Translations under genes and position numbers: made by a program
Shown: one piece after another, positions 18,480 through 28,273 of the stretch
How the letters are laid out: every line of letters begins with the position of its first letter
How positions within the stretch are numbered: the first letter of the stretch is position 1
NCBI RefSeq assembly: GCF_002245625.1
Contig: NZ_NOIG01000006.1
Location: 248,001-312,000 of the forward strand
DNA length: 64,000 nucleotides
Source of the DNA: Acidovorax kalamii
GTDB lineage: Bacteria; Pseudomonadota; Gammaproteobacteria; Burkholderiales; Burkholderiaceae_C
Direction: 5' to 3'
Notes under the pieces: generated by a model
What the model was told of the DNA's origin: nothing
Databases searched by the model: none
The model's input: only the letters and a program-made list of their open reading frames with translations

Positions 18480-19264
18480 TCGCTCATATCGCTGGGGATG
18501 CGCACCGCCTGCAGCTATCGGTGTCGGCCATTACTGACCAAGGCGGCCGCGCTTCGAATGAAGACTACCTGGGCATGATCGACCTGGGCCCCAAGGGCTT
18601 TTGCTGCACCTTGGCCGATGGAGCGGGAGGTCACGGCAATGGAGCGCTGGCCGCACGACTCACAGTGGACGCCGTGCTGGGCGGCTACCGCGAGAACCCC
18701 ATGTTCGCGCCCGCCAGCCTGGCATCGCTGATCTTCCGTGCGGAACACACAGTGTCCGAAGAACAGCCTACCTCTGCCTCGCGAATGCACATGAGCGCCA
18801 CCGTGGTGCTGCTGTGCATCGAACCGGTCAGCGGCCGCGCGCTCTGGGCCCACTGGGGCGACTCGCGCCTGTACTGGTTTCGCGACGGCAAAGTCCACCG
18901 CATGACCGAAGACCACAGCGTGGTGCAGCAGCTCTTGCACGCAGGCATGTATGCCAACGAAGACCCGCGTTCGCTGCCCAACCGCAGCGTTCTGGCCGGA
19001 GCGGTCGGGGCCGAATCCCAAGTGCCTCCCACCGTGCTGCATGAGTCCATCGAACTGATGGAGGGCGACGCCTTTTTGCTTTGCTCCGATGGACTCTGGG
19101 AAAACCTGCACGAATCCGCAATGGAGCAGGCGCTTCAGGCCGCAGAGCGGCCCGATGTCTGGCTGCAGGAAATGGCCCATGTCGTCCGCTCCAAGGGCCG
19201 CCCCCACCAGGACAACCTGAGCGCTCTGGCCGTGTGGGTGTCCGCGAACCCAACCCCCAACTAA
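18476..19264 (+). CDS. pppA: PP2C-type protein phosphatase (PppA) of the T6SS
   Basis: 262 residues. The metal-binding aspartates of PP2C phosphatases are visible in SNEDYLG, ADGAGGHGNG, SDGLWENL and HQDNLSA. It should remove the phosphate added by the kinase at 12795 and switch secretion off. The start is a GTG at 18476 whose last bases overlap the fha stop (GTGA), with AGAGGGG upstream, implying translational coupling. No membrane segment, so it acts in the cytoplasm. Confidence 0.9.
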   Translation: MIAHIAGDAHRLQLSVSAITDQGGRASNEDYLGMIDLGPKGFCCTLADGAGGHGNGALAARLTVDAVLGGYRENPMFAPASLASLIFRAEHTVSEEQPTSASRMHMSATVVLLCIEPVSGRALWAHWGDSRLYWFRDGKVHRMTEDHSVVQQLLHAGMYANEDPRSLPNRSVLAGAVGAESQVPPTVLHESIELMEGDAFLLCSDGLWENLHESAMEQALQAAERPDVWLQEMAHVVRSKGRPHQDNLSALAVWVSANPTPN

Positions 19265-19296
19265 ACCGACTGCCCAATCAACGGGAGGATGCCGCC

Positions 19297-19875
19297 ATGC
19301 AGATGACCAACAACGCCGTATCAAGGCGCACGATCCTGAGAGCCGCCCCCTGGCTGCCGATGGCTGCGCTTCCGCTGTCCGGGTGTGGCGTGGTGAACAC
19401 GCTCAACCGCCCGAGCGAGGCGCCCACCGGGGTGCCGCCGGCCACCATCGAGATCATGGCCGAACGCAGCCTGAACCCCGACGTGGACGGGATACCCAAG
19501 CCGGTGCTGTTGCGCATCTACGAACTGCGCACCCCCGCCACCTTTGAACGCTCCAGCTTCTTCGACTTGCTGGACAAAGACGAGAGCCAGCTCGGCGGGG
19601 ACTTCGTGCGGCGCGAAGAAGTACTGATTGCGCCTGGAGAGCGTCGCGTCATCGAACGCAAGGGCAACCCCGACGTGCGCGCCTTTGGCTTTTTCGCAAG
19701 CTATCGCGACCTCGAGCGCAGTACCTGGCGCACGCATATTGATGCCCCGAATTCGGTGGAAATGCGCCGGCGCTGGTGGGGGCTCGGCGAGACGCAGCGG
19801 CTCAAGCCCGTTCATTACCTGGTCACGGTCTCGCGCGATGCCGTCCGGGTGCAGCATCAAATCACTTCGAGGTAG
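19297..19875 (+). CDS. tssJ: TssJ, T6SS outer-membrane lipoprotein
   Basis: 192 residues. The lipobox is LSGC with Cys30. TssJ is anchored in the outer membrane and binds the periplasmic part of TssM. The beta-sandwich domain shows the family pattern, including LLRIYELRTPATFE, SFFDLLDKD and APGE. The signal peptide contains SRRTIL (residues 9-14), which resembles a twin-arginine motif; most TssJ proteins use Sec. The start at 19297 has GGGAGGA eight bases upstream. The gene ends four bases before tssK. Confidence 0.93.
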   Translation: MQMTNNAVSRRTILRAAPWLPMAALPLSGCGVVNTLNRPSEAPTGVPPATIEIMAERSLNPDVDGIPKPVLLRIYELRTPATFERSSFFDLLDKDESQLGGDFVRREEVLIAPGERRVIERKGNPDVRAFGFFASYRDLERSTWRTHIDAPNSVEMRRRWWGLGETQRLKPVHYLVTVSRDAVRVQHQITSR

Positions 19876-19879
19876 AACC

Positions 19880-21214
19880 ATGGTTTGGCAACGCAAGGTG
19901 GTGTGGGCCGAGGGCATGTTCCTGCGCCCGCAGCACTTTCAACAGCAAGAGCGGTATGTGGACTTCCTGGTCCAGGGGCGCACCCTTCCCGCCCAACCGT
20001 TCTACTGGGGGTTTTCGGAACTGACCCTCGACACCCAGATGTTGGCACTGGGCAAGATTGCGCTGGTCTCGGCAAAGGGCGTGCTGCCCGACGGGACACC
20101 ATTCCAGATACCGCAAGTGGACGAAGCCCCATCGCCGCTCGATCTGGGCAAGGACATCAAGGACGCGCTGATCCACCTGTCGCTCCCCCTACGGCGGCGC
20201 AGTGGCGCTGAAGTGACCCTCTCCGACAGTGATACAGGCATGACGCGTTACCAGGCGCAGGTGCTGGAAGTGGCAGATACCAACGATGTGGGAGCACAAC
20301 CAGCCGAAGTGCAATTGGGTATCGCACGCTTCAGCCTGCGCGCGTCGCAGGATCTGTCCGAGGGCTGGGTCTCCTTGCCCGTTGCCCACGTGGTGGAACG
20401 CAAAGCCGACGGCGCAGCGCTGTTGGACAAGAGCTTTATCCCGACGGTGGTCAACAACTCCGAGGTGTCCGCGCTGTTCGCGTTTTGCCGCGAGCTTCAC
20501 GGGCTGCTGCGCCAGCGGGGCGCCGCACTGGAAGATCGGCTGATCCAGCCCGGGCGAGGCGGCGTCGGCGAGGTAGGCGACTTTCTGATGCTGCAGTTCA
20601 TCAACCGCTGGGAGCCCGCCGTGGAGCACTGGGTCAGGGTTCGCACCATCCACCCCGAGCGCCTTTTCGACGACCTCCTGAAAATGGCAGGCGAGTTGGC
20701 CACCTTCACCCGCGAACAGCGGCGCCCCGCACCGCTGCCCGCCTACGACCACGATGATCTGCGCAGTTGCTTCCCGCCACTGATGCTGGAACTTCGCCGT
20801 GGCCTGTCGTCGGTGCTTGAGCAGAATGCGATCCAGATCGAGTTGCAGGAGCGGCAGTACGGCGTACGCGTGGCGATCATCCCATCCACGGAGCTGCTGA
20901 CCACCTGTGATTTCGTGCTCGCGGTGCATGCGCAAACCACGGTGGAGTTTCTGCGCACCCACTTTCCGACGCAGACGAAGCTGGGGCCTGTCGAGAAGAT
21001 CCGGGATCTCGTCAACCTTCATTTGCCGGGTGTCACCCTGCGGTCGCTGTCCGTGGCGCCGCGAGAGATTCCCTACCACGCCGGGTACTCCTACTTCGAG
21101 GTGGACACCACACACGACCTGTGGCGCCAGCTCAACAGCTCGGGCGGCCTGGCCATGCATGTCTCCGGCGAGTTCCCCGAACTGCAGCTGGAATTCTGGG
21201 CGATCCGCAGATAA
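19880..21214 (+). CDS. tssK: TssK, T6SS baseplate-membrane complex connector
   Basis: 444 residues, the usual size. It begins with the family signature WAEGMFLRPQHFQQQERY. TssK trimers link the TssEFG baseplate wedge to the cytoplasmic parts of TssL and TssM. Other family segments are visible, such as FGFS-like WGFSEL early on and VPREIPYHAGYSYFE-like APREIPYHAGYSYFE near the end. An open frame upstream of 19880 overlaps tssJ and is rejected. tssL follows after nine bases. Confidence 0.95.
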   Translation: MVWQRKVVWAEGMFLRPQHFQQQERYVDFLVQGRTLPAQPFYWGFSELTLDTQMLALGKIALVSAKGVLPDGTPFQIPQVDEAPSPLDLGKDIKDALIHLSLPLRRRSGAEVTLSDSDTGMTRYQAQVLEVADTNDVGAQPAEVQLGIARFSLRASQDLSEGWVSLPVAHVVERKADGAALLDKSFIPTVVNNSEVSALFAFCRELHGLLRQRGAALEDRLIQPGRGGVGEVGDFLMLQFINRWEPAVEHWVRVRTIHPERLFDDLLKMAGELATFTREQRRPAPLPAYDHDDLRSCFPPLMLELRRGLSSVLEQNAIQIELQERQYGVRVAIIPSTELLTTCDFVLAVHAQTTVEFLRTHFPTQTKLGPVEKIRDLVNLHLPGVTLRSLSVAPREIPYHAGYSYFEVDTTHDLWRQLNSSGGLAMHVSGEFPELQLEFWAIRR

Positions 21215-21223
21215 GAAAAATCC

Positions 21224-22567
21224 ATGTCGATCCCAATGACGGACAACGTCTTCGCTTTCAGCGCCAGTGACCATACCGAGCATGACGCACACAGCATGCC
21301 GGACACATCTATGCCCACGCCCACAGCCGATGCCGTGCCGAGAACCAATCTGCCCGATGTGGTCAGCGGTGGCAATCCACTGGTCGCATCTGCCAATGTG
21401 CTACTCAACCTCATTCCGCAGATCCGAGCGATGGCGTCGAATGCAGACCCTGAAGGCTTTCAGCGCCTGCTGCTCGCCAACATCCGCGACTTCGAGCGCA
21501 GCGCCGGTGTGGCAAGCGTACCTATCGAGACCGTAATCGGCGCCCGGTATTGCCTGTGTACCGTGGTGGATGAGGCTGCCGCACAGACACCGTGGGGCGG
21601 CTCCGGCGTCTGGCCCAAGTTCAGCCTGCTGGTGGCTCTGCACAACGAGACCTGGGGCGGAGAGAAGTTCTTCCAGCTGCTCGCCAAGCTGGTGCAGACA
21701 CCCCACCAGCACATCGACCTGATCGAGCTGATGTACTTTTGCCTGATGCTCGGCTTCGAAGGCCGCTACCGTGTGATCGAGAACGGCCGCAGCCAGTTGG
21801 AAACGCTCAAGGCCCGTCTGCTGGCTCTGATAGAAAGCACCCGTGGCAACCGCAGCGGCGCGCTGTCGATCCGCTGGAAGGGCGAAGAGCGCAAGGCTGC
21901 GCCCCCCTGGACGATGGTGCCCCTGTGGGTGGCCACAGCACTCACACTGCTGCTCGCCTTTGCTCTGTTCCTTTGGTTCAATTACCGGCTTGCGGCGCAG
22001 TCCGACGCGCTCTTCGCCTCCATCAACGCCATCCGGTTCCCCAAAGCCATCGCTGCCGTCGCGAGCGTGGACAAGCCGAGACTGCGCCAGTTCCTTGAAC
22101 CCGAAATACGAGAAGGCCTGGTCGAGGTCATCGACCAGGCAGACCGAAGCACCATCATCCTGCGCGGTGACGGCCTGTTCGACCTGGGCTCCAACGTGGT
22201 CAAGCCCCGCTACGTGCAGGTGATCGAACGTATTGCAGCCGCGCTGAATGAGGTGCCCGGAAAGGTGGTCGTGAACGGTTACACCGACAACTCCCCTATC
22301 CGCACTGCCAGGTACCCGTCCAACTGGCACCTGTCGCAAGACCGGGCCCGGTCGGTCTCCGACATGCTGTTGCGCACCGTGCGAGATGGACAGCGCGTCC
22401 ACGCGGAAGGCCGTGGAGAGGCCGACCCCGTGGCCCCCAACACCACGAGCGAAGGCAAGGCAAGGAACCGGCGCGTGGAGATCGTCCTGCTGGTAGCACC
22501 CCAGGTGCGCGACAGCGAATTGCAGCTCAGCGGCAATGCCCCGCAGACTGAAGGCATCAAGAAATGA
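21224..22567 (+). CDS. tssL: TssL (DotU-type) with C-terminal OmpA-like peptidoglycan-binding domain
   Basis: 447 residues. The cytoplasmic DotU domain spans about 50-215 (YCLCTVVDEAA and WGGEKFF are typical). One transmembrane segment lies near 231-253. A periplasmic OmpA/MotB-like domain spans about 300-430 (GYTDN, RARSV, RNRRVEI). It is therefore the extended form of TssL that can anchor the membrane complex to peptidoglycan directly. Its stop overlaps the tssM start by four bases (ATGA), indicating coupled translation. Confidence 0.95.
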   Translation: MSIPMTDNVFAFSASDHTEHDAHSMPDTSMPTPTADAVPRTNLPDVVSGGNPLVASANVLLNLIPQIRAMASNADPEGFQRLLLANIRDFERSAGVASVPIETVIGARYCLCTVVDEAAAQTPWGGSGVWPKFSLLVALHNETWGGEKFFQLLAKLVQTPHQHIDLIELMYFCLMLGFEGRYRVIENGRSQLETLKARLLALIESTRGNRSGALSIRWKGEERKAAPPWTMVPLWVATALTLLLAFALFLWFNYRLAAQSDALFASINAIRFPKAIAAVASVDKPRLRQFLEPEIREGLVEVIDQADRSTIILRGDGLFDLGSNVVKPRYVQVIERIAAALNEVPGKVVVNGYTDNSPIRTARYPSNWHLSQDRARSVSDMLLRTVRDGQRVHAEGRGEADPVAPNTTSEGKARNRRVEIVLLVAPQVRDSELQLSGNAPQTEGIKK

Positions 22568-25500
22568 GCATGCTGAGAAACATGGCAGCGCTGCTGTTCA
22601 ATCGCTTTACCCTCGCCTTCATCGGGTTGGTCCTGCTGAGCCTGGTGATCTGGTTCATCGGCCCCCTGGTCTACATCAAGCCTTATCAGCCCCTGGAGAG
22701 CGAGAGTGTGCGCTGGGCACTGATCGCCACGGTGTTTGTGATCTGGGTGATCAAGCTCTTCTTCCACTGGTGGCGCGCCAAGCGCATGAACGACAAGCTG
22801 ATGGGGCAGATCGCACGACTCACAGCCGGCCGCGATACGCCCCAGGAGCAGATGCCCGGACAGGAGGAGGTGGCAGAACTGGAAGGGCGCTTCAAGGAGG
22901 CCGTCGAAGTCCTGTCCAAGACACGCTTTGGCGCCACCGAAAGCGGCCTCTTCGGCCGTTTCACCAAGCGCTATGTGTATCAGCTGCCCTGGTACCTGAT
23001 CATCGGCTCACCCGGCTCGGGCAAGACCACCGCACTGGTCAACTCCGGGCTCGACTTCCCGTTGGCTGAGCAGTTCGGCAAGGGCTCCATCCGGGGCGTG
23101 GGCGGCACGCGCAACTGTGACTGGTGGTTCACCGACCAGGCGGTGCTGCTCGATACCGCCGGCCGGTACACGACACAGGAAAGCGACGCTGTGCAGGACA
23201 AGGCCGCCTGGTCGGGTTTCCTGCAGCTGCTCAAGCGCTTTCGCGGCCGACAGCCCATCAACGGTGTTATCGTCACGCTCAGCGTGCAGGAGCTGCTGAG
23301 CAGCACCGAAGGGGAACGCGCACGCTTAGCCAAAACCATCGGCACCCGGCTCGGTGAGCTGTGCGACGAACTGGCGATCAAGTTCCCGGTGTACGTCCTG
23401 ATCACCAAGGCCGACCTGCTGGCAGGCTTCAATGAGTTCTTTGGCCAGATGACGCGCGACGAGCGCTCGCAGGTGTGGGGCTTTACCCAGCAGTACAAGG
23501 AGAATGCGCCCGCAAGCGACCCCACCGCGCAATTCACCGCCGAGTTCGATGCACTGGTCGCGCAGATCAACCGCCTTCTACCGCAACGCCTGCTGGCGGA
23601 ACCCGATCTTTCACGGCGCGGGCTGATCTATGGGCTGCCCCAGCAGTTCGTGGGTCTGCGCGAGCTTGTGCACCAGACATTGCAGGAGGCATTCTCGTCG
23701 TCCCGCTTCAAGGAAAAGCCGCTGTTCCGCGGCGTGTATTTCACCAGCGGAACGCAGGAGGGCATGCCTTTCGACCGGGTGCTGTCGGCACTCAAGCGAC
23801 GCTTTGCCATCGCCAACCCCATGAGGCCTGGCGCTGGACAACAAGGCAAGAGCTTCTTCATCGAGACCCTTTTCAAGGGGGTGATGTTCAACGAAGCGGG
23901 GTTGACTGGCCGCAACGCCAAGAAGGAGCGCCAGCTCAGGCTGTTGCAGGCCGGGGGCCTCATCGGCCTTGCCCTGGCACTGAGCGGCGCAGCGCTGGCC
24001 TGGAGCATCAGCCACCAGAACAACCTGGCTTATCTGGAGGAGGTCAAGGCGAGTGCAAGCACCTTGCGCCAGGCCGTCGAAGACGCCAAGACCAGCGACC
24101 CGGAAAATCTGGTGGCGCTGCTGCCCCTGCTGGACCATGCCGAATCCCTGGCAGTGAGCGAGCGCTATACAGGCTCTCCACCGCTGAGCTGGCGTTGGGG
24201 CCTGCTGCAGGTGCCGAAGGTGGAAACAGCCGCCGACACTACCTACCTGCGCCTGCTGGAAGACGCGTGGCTGCCTGGCATCGTGCGGCAGCTGCGCCGC
24301 TCCCTGCAGCAAACCTCGACCAGCAACCCCGAAGCCAGCTACGAAGCGTTGAAGGCCTATCTCATGGTCCATGACGCTGACCGCTTCGACGCACGGACAG
24401 TGAAGGCGTGGATCCGTCACGAGTGGGACGCAAGCCTTACGCCACAGTTACTCCAGGCCGGCGTGGGCGACCGCCTTTCGCACCACCTGGACCGGCTCAT
24501 GGATGATCGTGTGGCACTCTCGCCGACCCCGATCGACACCGCGCTCGTGGCCGATGTGCGCCAGCGCTTGGCTCAGATGTCTCCCGCCCAGCGCGCATAC
24601 AGCCGTTTGAAGCAACTGCTGATTACGGGCAACAATCTGCCGGCGGATTTCAGCGTGGTGCGCGCCAGCGGCCCCGAGGCGCCGCAGGTGTTCAGTCGCC
24701 GCAGCGGCAGACCACTCACGCAGGGGATCTCCGGCCTGTTCACTTACGACGGATACCACGGCGTGTTCCTGCACGAGCTGCCCAAGATCACCACATTGCT
24801 GTCCAAGGAGGAGGGCTGGGTACTGGGGCAGGCCGACGGCAAACGCAGTACCACGCAGGAAGTGCTGACCGGTCAGGTGGCCAACGAAGTGAAACGCCTG
24901 TACCTGATGGAATACGCCAAGCTCTGGGAAGACTACCTGGCCGACGTGCGGCCCACCCGCATAGGCTCGCTGGACCAGGCGGGGGAGCAAGCGCGCCTGT
25001 ACTCCTCCGCCAATTCAAGCCTGGAACAGTTCATCCGCGCCGTCTCCAAGGAAACAACGCTCGCGCGGCGGCCTGACGCGGACGCGGACAGCAGTGGCGC
25101 CAGCACCAGCAGTTGGCTGGGAGAAAAGCTCAACCGCATCCGTGAAGAGCAGCGGCAGCTCAGCAGGCTGACTGGCAAGCAAGTCAACGTGGGCGGCCTC
25201 ACGCCCAGCGGAACGCTCGAAGCGGACATCGTGGATTTTCGATTCCGCGAGTACCGACGCCTGGCCACGAGCAATGGCTCGGGTCCGTCACCATTGACGC
25301 AAAGCCTACAGGTACTCAACGAGGCATCCGCAGTTATCGCGTCGGCACGGCAGCAGGTGAAATCGGGCGGCACCATCCCGCCGACATTGTCCTCGACCCT
25401 GGAAAGAGTGCGTGCCGAGGCCAAGCGCCTGCCCCCTCCACTCAATCTCATGTACACCGACCTGGCTGAAGCGACGTCCACCATGGTCGGACGGGACGTG

Positions 25501-26205
25501 CGCAGCACCATCGGCGGCAACCTGAATGCGACCATCGGAGACTTTTGCCGCCGTGCTGTGCTCGGCAGGTACCCCTTCACGCGCAGCGCCGGCCGAGACG
25601 TCACTGCCGATGATTTCGCCAAGCTGTTCGCCGTGGGCGGTGTCATGGACGATTTCTTCCGCAGCACCCTGCAACCCATGGTCGACATCTCGGCCTCCAC
25701 CTGGACTTTCAAACAAGGCGTGGACGGCACCCCTGTCGGTGGGTCAGCGTCGCTCGCGTCCTTCCAGAAGGCGGCCACGATCCGCGATGTCTACTTCCGC
25801 GCAGGGGGCAAGGCGCCCGGAATCCGCCTGGACATCAAGCCCATCGAGATGGACGCGACTATCTCCCAGATGGTGCTGGACGTGGACGGCGACGTGCTTC
25901 GGTACCAGCACGGGCCGCAGATTCCGAAGTCCATGAACTGGCCGGGCACACGCGGCACGGGCCAGGTCAGGCTGCAGATCACGAGTGCCAACGGCGAAAA
26001 CTCTGGACTGGTCACCGAAGGGCCATGGGCGCTGCACCGGCTGTTCGACCGCGCGCAGATTCTTCCGGGCAACGCGCCGGAGAAATTTGCCGCTGTCTTC
26101 AACGTGGACGGACGCAGGGTGCGGTTTGAAGTCACCACCAGCAGCGTCTTCAACCCGTTCCGACTCAAGTCGATGGAGGAGTTCGAATGCCCGAGCAACC
26201 TCTAA
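22564..26205 (+). CDS. tssM: TssM (IcmF), T6SS inner-membrane core protein
   Basis: 1213 residues, full length. Two N-terminal transmembrane segments (about 16-39 and 51-70) and a third near 465-490 flank a cytoplasmic NTPase-like domain. That domain has an intact Walker A, GSPGSGKT, at 148-155. The large periplasmic part ends in the domain that contacts TssJ. With TssJ and TssL it forms the trans-envelope channel. The start overlaps tssL by four bases and the end overlaps tagF by 19 bases. Confidence 0.95.
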   Translation: MSMLRNMAALLFNRFTLAFIGLVLLSLVIWFIGPLVYIKPYQPLESESVRWALIATVFVIWVIKLFFHWWRAKRMNDKLMGQIARLTAGRDTPQEQMPGQEEVAELEGRFKEAVEVLSKTRFGATESGLFGRFTKRYVYQLPWYLIIGSPGSGKTTALVNSGLDFPLAEQFGKGSIRGVGGTRNCDWWFTDQAVLLDTAGRYTTQESDAVQDKAAWSGFLQLLKRFRGRQPINGVIVTLSVQELLSSTEGERARLAKTIGTRLGELCDELAIKFPVYVLITKADLLAGFNEFFGQMTRDERSQVWGFTQQYKENAPASDPTAQFTAEFDALVAQINRLLPQRLLAEPDLSRRGLIYGLPQQFVGLRELVHQTLQEAFSSSRFKEKPLFRGVYFTSGTQEGMPFDRVLSALKRRFAIANPMRPGAGQQGKSFFIETLFKGVMFNEAGLTGRNAKKERQLRLLQAGGLIGLALALSGAALAWSISHQNNLAYLEEVKASASTLRQAVEDAKTSDPENLVALLPLLDHAESLAVSERYTGSPPLSWRWGLLQVPKVETAADTTYLRLLEDAWLPGIVRQLRRSLQQTSTSNPEASYEALKAYLMVHDADRFDARTVKAWIRHEWDASLTPQLLQAGVGDRLSHHLDRLMDDRVALSPTPIDTALVADVRQRLAQMSPAQRAYSRLKQLLITGNNLPADFSVVRASGPEAPQVFSRRSGRPLTQGISGLFTYDGYHGVFLHELPKITTLLSKEEGWVLGQADGKRSTTQEVLTGQVANEVKRLYLMEYAKLWEDYLADVRPTRIGSLDQAGEQARLYSSANSSLEQFIRAVSKETTLARRPDADADSSGASTSSWLGEKLNRIREEQRQLSRLTGKQVNVGGLTPSGTLEADIVDFRFREYRRLATSNGSGPSPLTQSLQVLNEASAVIASARQQVKSGGTIPPTLSSTLERVRAEAKRLPPPLNLMYTDLAEATSTMVGRDVRSTIGGNLNATIGDFCRRAVLGRYPFTRSAGRDVTADDFAKLFAVGGVMDDFFRSTLQPMVDISASTWTFKQGVDGTPVGGSASLASFQKAATIRDVYFRAGGKAPGIRLDIKPIEMDATISQMVLDVDGDVLRYQHGPQIPKSMNWPGTRGTGQVRLQITSANGENSGLVTEGPWALHRLFDRAQILPGNAPEKFAAVFNVDGRRVRFEVTTSSVFNPFRLKSMEEFECPSNL

Positions 26206-26924
26206 GCGCTGACCACCGCAGCATGCTGGCGCCGTCCGTCGCCTGGTACGGCAAACTGCCGAGTCTGGGTGATTTTGCGGGCCGACGCATGCCGCATGCA
26301 CTCACTTCAGAGTGGGATGCCTGGCTGCGCGAGGGATTGGAAGAGCTGCGCCGGGCAGATGACACGGGCTGGCCGGACAGGTTCGTGAACGCTCCGCTGT
26401 GGTTCTTCATTGCTCCTGTGGCGGCCCTCGGCTCACCAGCGATTGGCGCGCTGGCGCCCAGCATGGACCGCGTGGGCCGCTACTACCCACTCACCGTGAT
26501 GGCCACGGCACCGCACGAGGGCTGCCCCTTTGCGGACGACCTGCAGGTCAAAGCCTTTCTGGCTGGTGCGCGTTCGGCCATCGTGGACGCGCGCCGCAGC
26601 CCGCTCTCCGTCGATGAGCTCGACTGGAGGATCAGCCAACTACCCAGCCCCTTCGAGATCACACACTCCGGCGAGCGTGAACCGTCCCTCATCGACGACA
26701 TCCTGTCGGACCTGAATCAGGCCTCGCGCGCCCACCAGGCTGCGGCGAACGACCATGCCGACAACATCGTGCTGCCCACAGGTGACTGGAGAGCACGCAC
26801 TGCTCCGCTGCGCGAGCAAAGTCTGTGGTGGGTCTCGCCCACGATTCGCCTTGGCTACCAAGAACTACTGCACCAGGGCGCAAGCGACCGCTGGCTCTTC
26901 ACGCAGCTGTTCTCCAGGCACTGA
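26187..26924 (+). CDS. tagF: TagF, post-translational T6SS regulator
   Basis: 245 residues of the TagF/ImpM (DUF2094) family: WYGKLPSLGDFAGRR at the start, LWFF, SMDRVGRYYPLTV and SLWW are characteristic. In Pseudomonas and Agrobacterium, TagF represses secretion at the protein level, partly by binding Fha. That fits the complete kinase/phosphatase/Fha set here. It starts within the last 19 bases of tssM with GGAGG upstream. Unlike some alphaproteobacterial versions it is not fused to the PP2C phosphatase, which is a separate gene. Confidence 0.92.
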   Translation: MPEQPLSADHRSMLAPSVAWYGKLPSLGDFAGRRMPHALTSEWDAWLREGLEELRRADDTGWPDRFVNAPLWFFIAPVAALGSPAIGALAPSMDRVGRYYPLTVMATAPHEGCPFADDLQVKAFLAGARSAIVDARRSPLSVDELDWRISQLPSPFEITHSGEREPSLIDDILSDLNQASRAHQAAANDHADNIVLPTGDWRARTAPLREQSLWWVSPTIRLGYQELLHQGASDRWLFTQLFSRH

Positions 26925-26961
26925 CAAAACAGCCCCCAACGCGCCCAACCGAACCCTCACC

Positions 26962-27966
26962 ATGACAGACATCGACGAGCTCCTGAACGAAGCACCGACT
27001 GCGCAGCCCTGCGGTCCGGAAATGACTTATGCAGCGGAGTTTCTGGCGCTGGAGCAACTGGCTCGCGGGAAGATCGAACAGCAGTACGGCGACACCATCA
27101 TTCCTGCAGAAGACCCGGACTGGCAGTCAGTCGAAAGCAGTGCCTTGCAGCTCCTCAAACAGAGCAAGGACATGCGCGTCGCCGGCTTGCTGTGCAGGTC
27201 GTGGACGAACACCGAAGGGTTCGTCGGGCTGGCCTGCGGACTGGAACTGATGGGCGCGTTGCTGGAGAAGTACTGGGATCACATCCACCCCTTGCCCGAG
27301 GACGGTGACTACTTCATGCGGATGAACGCCGTTGCCATGCTCAACGACGTCACCGGCCTGCTGCGCGAATTGCGGCAGACGGAACTCCTCGCCTCCAACG
27401 TTGGCCACTTCACCGTCCGCGACGCTGAGGCGCTGGCACGCGGACAGCGCGCAGAATCGAATGCTCAGCTGACCTTGGACCAACTGCGCCTGGGCATAGC
27501 GCATGCGATGGAACAAGGGCATCCGCCGCTCCTCGCGGTGTCGCGTGCAAAAGAGGCGCTCGAGAAACTGGTGCGGCTGTGCGGCGAAAAGCTGCCCCAC
27601 CACCAGCAGCCAGATCTGGCCAACATCCAGTCCCTGACAACGCTGCTCAATGCCCAGCTGCCCAAGGAGAAACCAGGGGCCGAGGTTCCCGTCGATCCGG
27701 CCGATACGGCCGAAAGCCCCGTTGCCGGCACCACCATGCCGGTAGCTGGGCTGGAAATTAGGAGCCGGGAAGACGCGATCAAGCAATTGGTCAAGATCGC
27801 CGAGTTCCTCGAGTCCACCGAGCCCACAAACCCCGCCTCGCTCCTCATCCGCCGGTCCGCAAAACTGATGGGTATGAGCTTCATCGACATCCTGCGCGAA
27901 CTCGCCCCACAGAGCCTTCAGCAGATCGAGGTGATCACCGGAGTACAGCCCGAACAGACCTCCTGA
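26962..27966 (+). CDS. tssA: TssA, T6SS assembly and cap protein
   Basis: 334 residues. The N-terminal ImpA_N domain spans about 10-130 (WQSVESSALQLL, LACGLELMGALLEKYWDHIHP). The C-terminus is short, so this is a small TssA lacking the long ring-forming extension of some homologues. TssA primes and guides sheath polymerisation. The start at 26962 is chosen at the beginning of the conserved domain; upstream in-frame sequence overlaps tagF. 37 bases separate it from tagF. Confidence 0.9.
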   Translation: MTDIDELLNEAPTAQPCGPEMTYAAEFLALEQLARGKIEQQYGDTIIPAEDPDWQSVESSALQLLKQSKDMRVAGLLCRSWTNTEGFVGLACGLELMGALLEKYWDHIHPLPEDGDYFMRMNAVAMLNDVTGLLRELRQTELLASNVGHFTVRDAEALARGQRAESNAQLTLDQLRLGIAHAMEQGHPPLLAVSRAKEALEKLVRLCGEKLPHHQQPDLANIQSLTTLLNAQLPKEKPGAEVPVDPADTAESPVAGTTMPVAGLEIRSREDAIKQLVKIAEFLESTEPTNPASLLIRRSAKLMGMSFIDILRELAPQSLQQIEVITGVQPEQTS

Positions 27967-28273
27967 ACTACGAACTGTAACAGTCGATTCACTGGCTGAT
28001 CGGATACTGAAAGACCGAGGCGACATCACTCTTCGGCGCACCCAGGCCGCATGAAATCATGCGCCCGCCGTGCCCCGAAGGAGATCCTGCACAGCAGGCA
28101 CCTCAATGTTCATGCCCTGGGCATTTCGCCGTGGCAGGACAGCCCAGGAACGATTCGTTTCGGTCACGACAAACCGTAGCGAATTCACACAACTTTGTAA
28201 GCATTTGAACCAGATGCCCGCGTGAGCCCCGGGGCGTCTGTCAGCAGGCCAAAAAACTTGAGAGAGGTAAACC
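27967..28273. other. Intergenic region before tssB with an inverted repeat
   Basis: 307 bases without a supported gene. CCTGGGC (28116-28122) and GCCCAGG (28142-28148) form a perfect 7-bp inverted repeat around 19 bases, which could be an operator or hairpin. GAGAGAGG lies shortly before the tssB start. The gap and the strong ribosome-binding site suggest a second promoter for the sheath genes, but I see no convincing -35/-10 pair. Confidence 0.5.
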
